A DNA stretch of 41,219 nucleotides from an uncultured Eubacteriales bacterium (GCA_902790905.1 CADATO010000019.1:1-41219); one strand, 5' to 3'. Shown: positions 18,424-27,180, counted from the stretch's first letter. A program made the numbers and translations. Notes: generated by a model not told the origin, from the letters alone.

Positions 18424-20376
18424 ATGAGAGACATGCAGTTTTTGCGACTTCTATCTGAAAAATTTCCCAATGCCAGAGCGGCGACCAGTGAGATCGTCAA
18501 TCTGCGCGCGATCCTGTCCCTTCCGAAAGGAACAGAGTATTTTTTCAGTGACCTGCACGGCGAGTACGAGGCGTTCCGCCATATGATCAAGAGCGCCAGC
18601 GGCGTCATCCGCTCCAAGGTCGATGAGGAGTTTGGCCGTGACCTGACGAGACAGGAACGCGGGGAACTGGCGGCGCTGATCTACGATGCACCGTCTGCGA
18701 TCGCAAGACAGAAGAAGAGAACGGATATCAACTACGAGCAGTGGTGCTTTGAGTCAATCTACCAGCTGATCCAGATCTGCCGGTCCGTATCGACCAAGTA
18801 TTCGCGGTCCCGCGTGAGAAAGCGCCTGCCGAAGTTCTGGGGCTACACCATGGACGAACTGCTCCACGCCGACGACGAGGCGAACCGTTCGTACTACTAC
18901 AACGAGATCATCAAGGCCATCGTGGACAGCGGCTACACCGAGGACTTTATCATCGAGCTCGCGGACAGCATCAGCGTCATGGCGGTCGATATGCTGCACA
19001 TCATCGGCGACATCTGGGACAGAGGCGCACATCCGGACGAGATCATGGATTACCTCATGGAGTTCGACAACATCGACTTCCAGTGGGGCAACCACGACGT
19101 TGTGTGGATGGGGGCGGCGGCCGGCAACTGGGCCTGCATCGCCAACGTCCTGCGCATGAATATCAGCTACTACAACTTCGATATGCTCGAGGTCGGCTAC
19201 GGCATCAACCTGCGTACGCTGACGGCGTTCGCGATGGAGACCTACGGCGACGACCCATGCGAGTTCTTCAAGCCGAAAGTCTACGACCCGGGCAAGTTCG
19301 ACCCGGTCAGCGATGAGATGGCGGCCCGCATGCACAAGGCGATCGCGATCATCCAGTTCAAGGTCGAAGGCCAGCGCATCCTCAATCATCCGGAGTACCA
19401 TCTGGAGAACCGCCTCCTGCTCGACAAGATTGATTACGAGAAGGGCACGATCATGATCAAGGGCAAGGAGTACGAACTGCGCGACAAGAACTTCCCGACG
19501 ATCGATCCGGCGGATCCGTACAAGCTGTCCGAGGATGAGGAACTGCTCATGGAAGCGCTCGAGGCGTCGTTCAAGCGGTGCACCAAACTGCAGCGGCATA
19601 TCCGCTTCCTCTACAGCCACGGGGCGCTGTACACCAAGTGCAACAACAACCTGATGTACCACGGCAGCGTGCCGATGGATGAGAGCGGCAACTTCCTGCC
19701 GATCATGATGAACGGCAAGGCGTTCTACGGCAAAGCATACTTTGATTATCTGGACGATCAGATCCGCAAAGAATACTTTGAACCGGAGCTTTCGGATGAA
19801 CCGGGCATCCCGGGCGACCTGATGTGGTACCTGTGGCTCGGCCCGTCTTCGCCGCTGTTCGGCAAAGACCAGATGACCACCTTTGAGAGACTGTTCATCG
19901 CGGACAAGGCGACCCACAAGGAGCACACGGTCCCGTACTATAAGCTGATCAATGAAAAACGTCACTGCGAGGCGATCCTGCGCGAGTTCGGCATCGATCC
20001 GGAAGTCGGCCACATCCTGAACGGCCACGTGCCGGTCAAGATCAAGGACGGTGAAAGCCCGGTCAAGGGCGAGGGCAAGCTGTTCGTCATCGACGGCGGC
20101 ATCTCCAAGGCGTACCAGAAGACGACCGGCATCGCCGGCTACACCTTCATCTATAACTCGCGTTTCATGGCGCTGGCGGAGCACAAGCCGTACAAGCCCA
20201 AGAATCCGGACGGCACACAGGAGTTCTTCACACCGGTCATCCGGACGGTCGAGGTCCTGCCCAAGCGCTGCATGGTCAAGGATACCGACCAGGCGAAGGA
20301 GCTGGAGGAACAGATCGAAGATCTGCGTGCACTGGTGCAGGCGTACCGCGCAGGCGACATCAAAGAAGTGTATTAA
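18424..20376 (+). CDS. fbp: Fructose-1,6-bisphosphatase, class III
   Basis: The 650-residue protein is a class III (Firmicutes-type) FBPase of the calcineurin-like phosphoesterase fold. Metal-binding motifs are visible: FFSDLHGEYEAF near residues 39-50, GDIWDRGAHPDE near 196-207, and QWGNHDVVWMG near 219-229. It hydrolyses fructose-1,6-bisphosphate to fructose-6-phosphate in gluconeogenesis. I chose the ATG at 18424, preceded by GAGGAA; an in-phase ATG 31 codons upstream has no ribosome site. A terminator follows. Confidence 0.95.
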   Translation: MRDMQFLRLLSEKFPNARAATSEIVNLRAILSLPKGTEYFFSDLHGEYEAFRHMIKSASGVIRSKVDEEFGRDLTRQERGELAALIYDAPSAIARQKKRTDINYEQWCFESIYQLIQICRSVSTKYSRSRVRKRLPKFWGYTMDELLHADDEANRSYYYNEIIKAIVDSGYTEDFIIELADSISVMAVDMLHIIGDIWDRGAHPDEIMDYLMEFDNIDFQWGNHDVVWMGAAAGNWACIANVLRMNISYYNFDMLEVGYGINLRTLTAFAMETYGDDPCEFFKPKVYDPGKFDPVSDEMAARMHKAIAIIQFKVEGQRILNHPEYHLENRLLLDKIDYEKGTIMIKGKEYELRDKNFPTIDPADPYKLSEDEELLMEALEASFKRCTKLQRHIRFLYSHGALYTKCNNNLMYHGSVPMDESGNFLPIMMNGKAFYGKAYFDYLDDQIRKEYFEPELSDEPGIPGDLMWYLWLGPSSPLFGKDQMTTFERLFIADKATHKEHTVPYYKLINEKRHCEAILREFGIDPEVGHILNGHVPVKIKDGESPVKGEGKLFVIDGGISKAYQKTTGIAGYTFIYNSRFMALAEHKPYKPKNPDGTQEFFTPVIRTVEVLPKRCMVKDTDQAKELEEQIEDLRALVQAYRAGDIKEVY

Positions 20377-20392
20377 CTGCAAAGCAAATATG

Positions 20393-20422
20393 AAAAACGA
20401 GGTCTTGCGGGACCTCGTTTTT
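20393..20422. terminator. Bidirectional terminator between fbp and the GntR gene
   Basis: A perfect 12-bp stem (AAAAACGAGGTC and its complement, loop TTGCGG) with a T tract on the plus strand and a matching one on the minus strand. It closes the convergent fbp and GntR-family genes. Confidence 0.9.
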
Positions 20423-20464
20423 TGTCGTGTTTTCTGTATCCCGGGCAACGCTGCAGCAGGGCGC

Positions 20465-21193
20465 TCAGGAATCGCTCTCTTCTTCCTGCAGGCTCTTCAG
20501 GAGCATCTGCACGTTGTTGATGTGCCGGTACATCATCTCGCCGGACAGCACGGGGTTGCGTGCTTCGAGCGCCTGGATGATCATCTTGTGATCCTCGAAC
20601 GACTGCGCGTAGGCGCCGCTGTCGAACATCTTCTCGGTGAAGTCCTCGTAGATCGCACGGATCGTATTGAACGTGATGATCAGCAGCTGGTTCTTCGTGA
20701 TGGCGGCGATGCTGGCGTGGAAGTCAAAGTCGTACTGGGAGAGGGTGGACGCGTCGTCCTGCACCGTTTCCATTCGGCGGATGATCTCTTTGAGCCGGTC
20801 GATATCCGCCTGCGTGACCTTTGTGGCGGCGTTCTGGATGATCGCGACCTCTGTGACGGAGCGGTACTCCATGAGCGTGGCGGTGTCGATGGTCCGCGCG
20901 ATCTCTTCAAAGTTCAGGAACGTGTTGATCTCCTGTGGTGCGTTGACGACCGTGCCCGTCTTCTTGCGCGTGATCAGGTTGAGCGTCTCCAGAGAGGAGT
21001 AGGCCTCGCGCAGACTCGTCCGTCCGATGTTGAGCTTCTGGCACAGTTCGTTCTCGTTCGGGAACACGTAGCCGGGCGGCAGGACGCCGGTCAGAATCGC
21101 TGACCGCAGCCGCTCGAAGAGCTCTGCGGAGATGGTCGTTCTGGAAGCGGTGAAGAGCTGCATGTTATCAAAAAACAGATCTGTCTTTTCCAT
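20465..21193 (-). CDS. GntR-family regulator, FadR/FCD subgroup
   Basis: The 242-residue protein has an N-terminal winged helix (about residues 22-85; FPNENELCQKLNIGRTSLREA) and a helical FCD ligand domain (about 95-225). The FCD domain shows the metal-site pattern DFDFH (near 154-158), DH (near 197) and H (near 219). Such regulators usually bind carboxylates, often sugar acids, and act as repressors. The gene is divergent from the molybdenum-hydroxylase cluster, and two palindromes of the FadR consensus lie in the shared promoter region, so it very probably controls that cluster. The effector is unknown; it would report on the pathway substrate. Confidence 0.93.
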   Translation of the reverse strand: MEKTDLFFDNMQLFTASRTTISAELFERLRSAILTGVLPPGYVFPNENELCQKLNIGRTSLREAYSSLETLNLITRKKTGTVVNAPQEINTFLNFEEIARTIDTATLMEYRSVTEVAIIQNAATKVTQADIDRLKEIIRRMETVQDDASTLSQYDFDFHASIAAITKNQLLIITFNTIRAIYEDFTEKMFDSGAYAQSFEDHKMIIQALEARNPVLSGEMMYRHINNVQMLLKSLQEEESDS

Positions 21194-21226
21194 GATGTTG
21201 CCTTTCTAGTATCCAAAGCTATTAAT

Positions 21227-21255
21227 TTTATAGCACAGCAGGCAAAGAGTGACAA
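21227..21255 (-). promoter_or_regulatory. Promoter of the GntR-family gene
   Basis: On the minus strand TTGTCA (21250-21255) and TATAAA (21227-21232) are spaced 17 bp. It lies 25 bp from the nearest GntR palindrome. Confidence 0.65.
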
Positions 21256-21279
21256 GTTGAGAAAAGATATATTCCGTCA

Positions 21280-21292
21280 GTTGTCAGACAAC
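21280..21292. promoter_or_regulatory. GntR/FadR-type operator 1
   Basis: GTTGTCAGACAAC is a 13-bp palindrome containing TTGTCAGACAA, which fits the FadR-subfamily consensus T-N-GT-N3-AC-N-A. It sits immediately upstream of the -35 at 21295. Confidence 0.82.
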
Positions 21293-21294
21293 CA

Positions 21295-21323
21295 TTGACA
21301 TTATAATCAGACTATTTTAAACT
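21295..21323 (+). promoter_or_regulatory. Promoter of the molybdenum-hydroxylase operon
   Basis: A perfect TTGACA (21295-21300) is followed after 17 bp by TAAACT (21318-21323). It lies between the two operators, so a bound regulator would block polymerase at both edges. A TATAAT at 21302-21307 is an alternative -10 with a poorer -35. Confidence 0.6.
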
Positions 21324-21334
21324 ATAGAAAAGCA

Positions 21335-21347
21335 GTTGTCTGACAAC
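21335..21347. promoter_or_regulatory. GntR/FadR-type operator 2
   Basis: GTTGTCTGACAAC is the second 13-bp palindrome, identical to operator 1 except for the central base. It lies just downstream of the predicted -10 and about 12 bp before the ribosome site AAGGAGG, a classic repressor position. Centre-to-centre distance is 55 bp. Confidence 0.82.
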
Positions 21348-21372
21348 ACAATGAGCTAAGGAGGATGGAGCT

Positions 21373-22242
21373 ATGAGGAAGTATTCTTTTTCAGCCCCGG
21401 AAACAAAACAGGAGTTATTCGATCTGATTGCCGCCAGTGCGGACATGGAGGTCGAATTTCTTGCTGGCGGGACTGATCTTGTGCCCAGGATCAACATGGA
21501 ACGGGATGAGATTCCCTATGAAGAAAAGAAGCCCATGATGATCATCTCTCTCGAAAAGCTGGGGCTTGCCGGCATCACCGAAGCCGAAGGCCGCATCGAG
21601 ATCGGTGCACTGACCACGATCGAGCAGATCCAGGACAGCGAGCTGATCCGCAGCAAGGCACCGGCTCTCGCAGATGCCGCAGATCAGTTGGCAGGGTTTG
21701 CGATCCGCAACACCGCGACGATCGGCGGCAACATCATGAATGCTTCTCCGGCTGCGGATACCGTACCGCCGCTCATGGCGATGGGCGCCTGTGTGGTAAC
21801 AGAATCCGCTGAAGGGGAAGAGGCCTGCCTGCTGGCCGACTTTATGACCGGCGTCAAGAAGACAGCCATCAAACCGGGTGCGATCCTGACCAAGATCGTG
21901 ATTGAGCCGGGCAAAGGCGGCACCGGTTTTGTCAAACTGGGAAGACGCGCTGCTGAGACGCTTTCTGTTGTCAATGCGGCGGCATACGTAGAGCAGGAAG
22001 ACGGCGTCTGCACGAAGGCCTGCGTGGTCATCGGCAGCTGCGCACCGACGGCAGTCGTCTGCGAAGCAGCGGCGGCAGCGCTGGTCGGCAAGAAGATCGA
22101 CCAGGCAGTGATCGATGAAGCGGTCAAGTCCGTCGATGCTGTGATTTCTCCGATCGATGATGTCCGCTCTTCGGCCTGGTACCGCAGAGAGGTCGCTCCT
22201 GTTGCGGCAGGACGTGCGATCGCAGCGGCCGCAGGGCTTTAA
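21373..22242 (+). CDS. Molybdenum hydroxylase FAD-binding subunit (NdhF/XdhB-like)
   Basis: The 289-residue protein is the medium, FAD-binding subunit of the xanthine dehydrogenase family. It has the flavin motifs AGGTDLVPRI (near 35-44) and RNTATIGGNIMNASPAADT (near 112-130), and a C-terminal CO-dehydrogenase-flavoprotein-like domain. It passes electrons from the 2Fe-2S subunit to the acceptor. It is the first gene of the cluster, after AAGGAGG. In order and size it resembles NdhF of Eubacterium barkeri nicotinate dehydrogenase. The substrate of the complex is not determined by this subunit. Confidence 0.92.
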   Translation: MRKYSFSAPETKQELFDLIAASADMEVEFLAGGTDLVPRINMERDEIPYEEKKPMMIISLEKLGLAGITEAEGRIEIGALTTIEQIQDSELIRSKAPALADAADQLAGFAIRNTATIGGNIMNASPAADTVPPLMAMGACVVTESAEGEEACLLADFMTGVKKTAIKPGAILTKIVIEPGKGGTGFVKLGRRAAETLSVVNAAAYVEQEDGVCTKACVVIGSCAPTAVVCEAAAAALVGKKIDQAVIDEAVKSVDAVISPIDDVRSSAWYRREVAPVAAGRAIAAAAGL

Positions 22243-22259
22243 GCAGGGAGGTGGAGAAG

Positions 22260-22751
22260 ATGAAAGTAAAAGTTTGCTTTAACCTGAATGGCGTTCCGAC
22301 AGAGATCCTGGTCAATCCGGAGATGACTCTGCTGGAGGCATTGAGAGACATTATCGGCCTGACCAGCCCGAAGTGCGGCTGCAACCACGGTGACTGCGGT
22401 TCCTGCACCGTCATGCTGGACGGCAAGGCTGTCAAGAGCTGCACCGTGCTCGCTGCAACCGTCAGCGGCAAGTGCGTCGTCACACTGGACGGCATCACAC
22501 CGGCGACCGGTCTGACACCGATCCAGCAGGCGTTTCTCGAGGAAGGCGCACCGCAGTGCGGATACTGCACGCCCGGCATGGTCATGGCGGCCACTGCATT
22601 CCTCGAAAAGAATCCCAATCCGACCATGGCTGAGATCAAAGAAGGCCTTTCCGGTAACCTCTGCCGCTGCGGCGGATACGACAAATACGCCAAGGCAGTC
22701 AAGGATGTAGCGGACGGCAAGTATGGTCCTGTTTCGGAAAGGAGTGAGTAA
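22260..22751 (+). CDS. Molybdenum hydroxylase [2Fe-2S] subunit (NdhS/XdhC-small-like)
   Basis: The 163-residue protein carries two [2Fe-2S] sites. The plant-ferredoxin type is CGCNHGDCGSC near residues 38-48 with a further Cys near 60, and the helical type is CGYCTPGM near 98-105 with CRCGGY near 133-138. It connects the molybdenum centre to FAD. The ATG at 22260 follows GGGAGGTGGAG; an in-phase GTG nine bases earlier lies within that site. It is 17 bp after the FAD subunit gene and one base before the large molybdopterin subunit gene. Confidence 0.94.
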   Translation: MKVKVCFNLNGVPTEILVNPEMTLLEALRDIIGLTSPKCGCNHGDCGSCTVMLDGKAVKSCTVLAATVSGKCVVTLDGITPATGLTPIQQAFLEEGAPQCGYCTPGMVMAATAFLEKNPNPTMAEIKEGLSGNLCRCGGYDKYAKAVKDVADGKYGPVSERSE

Positions 22752-22752
22752 C

Positions 22753-24066
22753 ATGGCGAAAAATGGTGTTGGTGCACGTAAAACCAAATACGACGGTTAC
22801 GGCCATGTAACCGGCAAAACGATCTACGCCAGCGACGTCAAAAAAGCCGGCGCTCTGATCTGCAAAGTACTCCGCTGCCCGTATGACAAGGCAAGGATCC
22901 TGTCCATCGATACGTCCGAAGCGAAGAAGATGCCCGGCGTTTTCGATGTCATCACCAAGGATGATGTTCCGTACAACAGATTCGCGATGGTGCCGGACAA
23001 CCACGTTCTGGCAGAGGAGATTACGCGATTCCGCGGACAGCCTGTCGCAGCAGTCGCAGCTGCAACAAAAGAGCAGGCGCTCGACGCACTCGCAAAGATC
23101 AAGGTCGAGTACGAAGAACTGCCCGCTGTCTTCGATCCGGAAGAAGCGATGAAACCCGATGCACCGCAGGTAAGACCTGAGGGCAATATCCATATGTATC
23201 AGGTCGGCGATGAACTGAAGGATACCCGCATTATCAGAAGAGGCGATATCGAAAAGGGATTTGCCGAGGCGGATTACATCGTAGAAGGCAGATACAAGAT
23301 CCCCTGCATCGAGCATGCACCGATCGAGACCTGCGCTTCGCTCGCATACATGGATGAGACCGGCACGCTGGTCATCCACAGCAAGACTCAGGGCGTTTAC
23401 TTCGTCATGGGCGACATGGCCAATGTCTGGCAGCTCCCGATGAACAAGATGAAGTTCGTCGGCAACACCCTGGGCGGCAGCTTCGGCTCCGGCAACAGCG
23501 TCATGACAGACCACATCGCAGGTCTGCTGGCTCTTAGAACAGGCAAACCCGTCAGCTTCCAGCTGACCCGTAAAGAAGAGATGATGGCGAGCACGATCTC
23601 CACACCGTGGATCTTCGAGATCAAGGACGGTGTTCGCAAAGACGGCAAGATCACAGCTCGTTACATCCACGTTCTGCACGACTGCGGCGCATTCACAGAG
23701 CTCGGCGAGTACGCCAGTGAGAAGAACGCCAACCTGGTCGCCGGTGCGAACTACATCGAAAACCTGGCGGTCGATTCGCAGATGGTCTACACCAACAAGC
23801 CGGCCAGCGGCTCCAAGCGCGGCTTCGGTGTCAACGTCGGCCAGTTCGCAGAGCAGGTCCAGCTGAACAAAGACGCAGAGGCCTGCGGCATCTCGCCGAT
23901 GGAGATCCGTTTCATCAACGCCTTCCACGAGGGTGACCACACCCATGCCGGCGACGTACTCCGTGCGGTTTCGACCGTTGAGACCCTGCAGGGCGTCGCG
24001 AAGATGGCGGATGAAAAACTGGATGACAAGTATCTCGAGATGAGTTCCAGGGAGGTGGCAAAATGA
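22753..24066 (+). CDS. Molybdenum hydroxylase large molybdopterin subunit, N-terminal half (NdhL-like)
   Basis: The 437-residue protein corresponds to the first half of a xanthine-dehydrogenase molybdopterin subunit: the a/b hammerhead domain (about 15-125) then the first molybdopterin-binding domain. It has the NTLGGSFGSG loop near 237-246 and the RGFGVNVGQFAEQ segment near 357-369, which is near the substrate pocket in related enzymes. The C-terminal half is on the next gene. A split into about 50 and 37 kDa subunits is known from nicotinate dehydrogenase of E. barkeri (NdhL and NdhM). GAAAGGAG precedes the ATG. Substrate specificity is unknown. Confidence 0.92.
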   Translation: MAKNGVGARKTKYDGYGHVTGKTIYASDVKKAGALICKVLRCPYDKARILSIDTSEAKKMPGVFDVITKDDVPYNRFAMVPDNHVLAEEITRFRGQPVAAVAAATKEQALDALAKIKVEYEELPAVFDPEEAMKPDAPQVRPEGNIHMYQVGDELKDTRIIRRGDIEKGFAEADYIVEGRYKIPCIEHAPIETCASLAYMDETGTLVIHSKTQGVYFVMGDMANVWQLPMNKMKFVGNTLGGSFGSGNSVMTDHIAGLLALRTGKPVSFQLTRKEEMMASTISTPWIFEIKDGVRKDGKITARYIHVLHDCGAFTELGEYASEKNANLVAGANYIENLAVDSQMVYTNKPASGSKRGFGVNVGQFAEQVQLNKDAEACGISPMEIRFINAFHEGDHTHAGDVLRAVSTVETLQGVAKMADEKLDDKYLEMSSREVAK

Positions 24067-25070
24067 TTCGTAAAGGACGTGGCGTAGCTACAGTTTACTA
24101 TCCGTCGGGCTTTAACGGCGGCGGCGATCCGGATCTTGCTACAGTACGCATGAAGCCGGACGGCACCATCGACGTATCCAACGCGACCGCTGAGCACGGA
24201 CAGGGCTTCAAGAATGTCGCTGTCCAGATGGCAGCGGAAGTCCTGGGCGTTGATGGCGACATCATCAAACTGGACAACTATAACTCCGACACCGCAGCAT
24301 TCAGCATGGACACTGCAGGCAGCCGTTCCACGGTCATTTCCGGCGGCGCTGTCATGAATGCAGCCAAGGACCTTGTCGAAAAGGTTAAGGCGTTCGCAGC
24401 TGACCAGCTGGGTGTCACCGCGGAAGAAATGGACTATGCGGACGGACGTGCATTCGTCAAGGCAGATCCCGAAAAGGGCATGACACTGGCTGAGGTCAGT
24501 GGTGCAGCGACATATGGTGGCACGATGCTGATGGGTCTTGGCGGCTGGTGGCCCGGCTCGGCGGCTCCCAGAGATCCCGAGACCGGCGCGCAGCACGGCT
24601 CCGACCTGATGTCCTACGGTTCGCAGATCGTCGACGTCGAGGTCGACGATGAGACCGGCGTTGTCAAGGTCAAAGACATGTATGTCTGCTACGACATGGG
24701 CACCGTCGTCAACCCGATGCAGGCGGAAGGCCAGGCGATCGGCGGCGATGTCATGGGCATCGGCATGGCGCTCTTTGAAGACCTTGCGCCGTCCTATCCT
24801 GTCTCCATGCAGCCGTACACGACCGACTTCACAGACTATATTATCCCGACGTTCAACGACACACCGGACATCGATGCGGTCAGTTTCTATGAGAATCCTG
24901 ATCCGGTCGGCCCGTTCGGTGCGAAGGGCTGCGGTGAGATGGTCAACAACACCCAGCCGCCGGCGATCATCAATGCGATTTACGACGCGGTCGGCGTCTG
25001 GATCGATGAGATCCCCGCGACACCGGAGAAGGTGCTGAAGGCGATTCGTGAAAAGCAGGATGCTGAATAG
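24063..25070 (+). CDS. Molybdenum hydroxylase medium molybdopterin subunit, C-terminal half (NdhM-like)
   Basis: The 335-residue protein is the second half of the molybdopterin subunit. It has the AEHGQGFKN cofactor motif near 43-51 and the catalytic GAKGCGE (near 281-287) whose glutamate acts as general base in this family. The gene overlaps the previous one by ATGA and has its own strong ribosome site (AGGGAGG) inside the end of that gene. It is therefore a true separate gene and not a sequencing frameshift. The two halves must associate to form one active site. Confidence 0.93.
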   Translation: MIRKGRGVATVYYPSGFNGGGDPDLATVRMKPDGTIDVSNATAEHGQGFKNVAVQMAAEVLGVDGDIIKLDNYNSDTAAFSMDTAGSRSTVISGGAVMNAAKDLVEKVKAFAADQLGVTAEEMDYADGRAFVKADPEKGMTLAEVSGAATYGGTMLMGLGGWWPGSAAPRDPETGAQHGSDLMSYGSQIVDVEVDDETGVVKVKDMYVCYDMGTVVNPMQAEGQAIGGDVMGIGMALFEDLAPSYPVSMQPYTTDFTDYIIPTFNDTPDIDAVSFYENPDPVGPFGAKGCGEMVNNTQPPAIINAIYDAVGVWIDEIPATPEKVLKAIREKQDAE

Positions 25071-25082
25071 GAGAGTTGCACA

Positions 25083-26033
25083 ATGAAAGATGTTCAGAAC
25101 ATCAAGAACGTATTGATCGCTGGCTCCGGCGTCATGGGTGCGAGCTTTGCGCAGATCTTTGCTGCCAAAGGCTTTGACATCATGCTCTACGATATCAGCG
25201 AGGCATCGCTCGAAAAGGCGCAGGATCTGATCCGCGTCAACCAGGAGAGCCAGGTCGAAGAAGGCGCACTCACAGCCGAAGAATCCGAAGCGCTCATCGC
25301 CAGGATCAGCATGACCACCTCCAAGGACTGCTTTAAGGATGCGGATTACGTCCTCGAAGCGATCGCGGAGAAGATGGAAATCAAACACAGCTTCTGGAAG
25401 GAAGTTTCGGAAGCGGTGGATGAGGATGTCGTGCTGGCTTCCAATACATCCGGGCTCTCCATCACGGAGATCTCCAAAGCGGTGAAAAATCCGGCGCGCT
25501 TTGCCGGTATGCACTGGGTCAACCCGCCGCACCTGATCCCGCTGGTCGAAGTCATCGCGGGGGAGGACAGCGCGGAGGAGACCCTCGACATCATCACACA
25601 TGTTGCGGAAGTCCTCGGGCAGAAACCGGTCCGCGTCATGAAGGACCCGCCCGGCTTCATCCTCAACAGACTCCAGTATGCCGTCGTCAGAGAAGCCTGC
25701 CACTGCGTGCAGGAAGGCTACGCGAGCATCGAGGATGTTGACAACGTGATGAAGTACGGACTCGGCATGCGGTACGCGGCGATCGGCCCCTTCGAAACCA
25801 TGGACTTCGGCGGCATCGACATCTTCAACCACGTGGGCAGCTATCTGTTCGATGAACTGTCTACGGCAGGGGGTGTCCCGCCGGTCCTCAAGCAGGCGTA
25901 TGAAGAGGGCAAATACGGTGTGAAAAACGGAAAGGGCTTTTACGACTACAGCGGAGACAAGGCGGAAAAAGCGCTGGCAAAGCGCGATGCGGCGTTCATC
26001 CGGCTGTCCGAATGCCTGTTCGGTGAAAAGTAG
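25083..26033 (+). CDS. 3-hydroxyacyl-CoA dehydrogenase-family enzyme, lambda-crystallin/L-gulonate-3-dehydrogenase-like
   Basis: The 316-residue NAD-dependent dehydrogenase has an N-terminal Rossmann domain (GSGVMG near residues 14-19) and a 3HCDH C-terminal domain (PPGFILNRLQY near 188-198). The active-site segment reads GMHWVNPPHLIPLVEVI, closer to lambda-crystallin/L-gulonate 3-dehydrogenase than to 3-hydroxybutyryl-CoA dehydrogenase (where one expects FFNPAPVM). This suggests a free 3-hydroxy acid as substrate, not a CoA ester. It is 12 bp after the hydroxylase genes and likely acts in the same pathway. Butyrate-pathway crotonyl-CoA metabolism is the alternative. Confidence 0.85.
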   Translation: MKDVQNIKNVLIAGSGVMGASFAQIFAAKGFDIMLYDISEASLEKAQDLIRVNQESQVEEGALTAEESEALIARISMTTSKDCFKDADYVLEAIAEKMEIKHSFWKEVSEAVDEDVVLASNTSGLSITEISKAVKNPARFAGMHWVNPPHLIPLVEVIAGEDSAEETLDIITHVAEVLGQKPVRVMKDPPGFILNRLQYAVVREACHCVQEGYASIEDVDNVMKYGLGMRYAAIGPFETMDFGGIDIFNHVGSYLFDELSTAGGVPPVLKQAYEEGKYGVKNGKGFYDYSGDKAEKALAKRDAAFIRLSECLFGEK

Positions 26034-26054
26034 TTTTTCAGGAGGTAATAAGAA

Positions 26055-27131
26055 ATGGCTGACGAAATCAAAAAGACTGACGGCAGAGGTATTATTTCCG
26101 GTAAATGGCTGAACCAGTACCATGACATTTCCAGAGAAGACTGGCTGGAAGATTCCTTCCCGGAATGGGGCACACTCCTCAACAAGGAAATCGAGGAATA
26201 CGAAGTCCCGAAGGGCCAGGTTTCCCTCTGGTGGTGCGGCGGCCCGTCCTGGGTCCTGAAGACCGATGAAGGCGGCATTTACTTCATCGACCAGTACTGC
26301 GGCCCGTCCATGTACACAGATCTGTCCTACTGCGGCGTCTGCAAGCAGTCCGGCGCTTCCAGCATCAACTGGATCCGTCTGAACCCGCAGGTCATCGACC
26401 CGTGGAAGTTCAACAAACTGGACGGCGTATTCTGCACCCATGCGCATCAGGACCACTGCGACCTGTATGCGATCAACGCGACTGCAAAGACGACCGACTG
26501 CCAGTACTATGCACCGGTCGAAGCAGCTGCCAAGATCAAGAACTTCGGTGCACCGGAAGAGCGCATCAATGTTGCAAAAGTCGGCGAATCCATCAAGATC
26601 AAGGGCGGCGAAGTCGAGTTCCTGATGAACTACGACCAGACCATCGCCAACACCGGCGAAGGCGCTGAGATGAAACCGTTCGATCAGGTTGCTGTATGTT
26701 TCCTGTTCAAGACCAGCGGCGGCAACATCCTGTTCATGGGTGACACCTGGTACCACAACGGCTATGTCGAATTCCCGCAGTACGACATCGACGTCGCGAT
26801 CTTCGACATGGGCAGCAACGCTCCCGGTGCGACCGACAAGATGACCCCGTACGACTGCGCAAGAGTCGTCGAGACCATCCAGACCAAGGTCGCTCTGCCC
26901 GATCACTATGACAACTGGGCGAACACAGCCGGCGATCCGGACCTTCTGACCCAGCAGTTCGAGCGCATCGTGCAGGAGAACACCCCGTGGATCAAGACCG
27001 TCATCATGCGCTGCGGCGGCAGATTCAACTATCCGTCGGATCAGGATATCGGCAGATACAAGTATCCGAACGGCAGCGAGAACTACGACTTCAGCAAGTC
27101 CAAGTACGCCATCAACAGAAACCAGCCGTGA
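26055..27131 (+). CDS. UlaG-like metallo-beta-lactamase-fold hydrolase
   Basis: The 358-residue protein has the metal-binding THAHQDHCD (near residues 131-139), GDTWYHNG (near 230-237) and PDHYDNWANTAGDP (near 279-292) motifs. Length and these motifs match UlaG, the manganese-dependent L-ascorbate-6-phosphate lactonase. No ascorbate PTS genes are nearby, so the substrate is probably another lactone or cyclic amide made by the adjacent hydroxylase. A strong AGGAGG site precedes the ATG. Frequent use of U-ending or translationally favoured codons resembles highly expressed genes. Confidence 0.85.
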   Translation: MADEIKKTDGRGIISGKWLNQYHDISREDWLEDSFPEWGTLLNKEIEEYEVPKGQVSLWWCGGPSWVLKTDEGGIYFIDQYCGPSMYTDLSYCGVCKQSGASSINWIRLNPQVIDPWKFNKLDGVFCTHAHQDHCDLYAINATAKTTDCQYYAPVEAAAKIKNFGAPEERINVAKVGESIKIKGGEVEFLMNYDQTIANTGEGAEMKPFDQVAVCFLFKTSGGNILFMGDTWYHNGYVEFPQYDIDVAIFDMGSNAPGATDKMTPYDCARVVETIQTKVALPDHYDNWANTAGDPDLLTQQFERIVQENTPWIKTVIMRCGGRFNYPSDQDIGRYKYPNGSENYDFSKSKYAINRNQP

Positions 27132-27153
27132 TCAGCTGATAGGAATCAATCGT

Positions 27154-27180
27154 GTGCGGGGGCAGGCGCTGCCTCCGCAC
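27154..27180 (+). repeat. Intercistronic hairpin
   Basis: A 12-bp inverted repeat (one G-T pair) with a three-base loop lies between the UlaG-like and dehydratase genes. No U tract follows, so it may protect the upstream mRNA or modulate expression and is not a clear terminator. Confidence 0.6.

Noticed and set aside
22753-25070. Frameshifted xanthine dehydrogenase pseudogene
   Set aside because: The second part has its own ATG and AGGGAGG site with an ATGA overlap, both halves retain catalytic motifs, and the same split is known in nicotinate dehydrogenase.
25083-26033. 3-hydroxybutyryl-CoA dehydrogenase of the butyrate pathway
   Set aside because: The NPPHLIPLVEVI active-site segment and lack of crotonase, thiolase or acyl-CoA dehydrogenase neighbours favour the lambda-crystallin type; not fully excluded.
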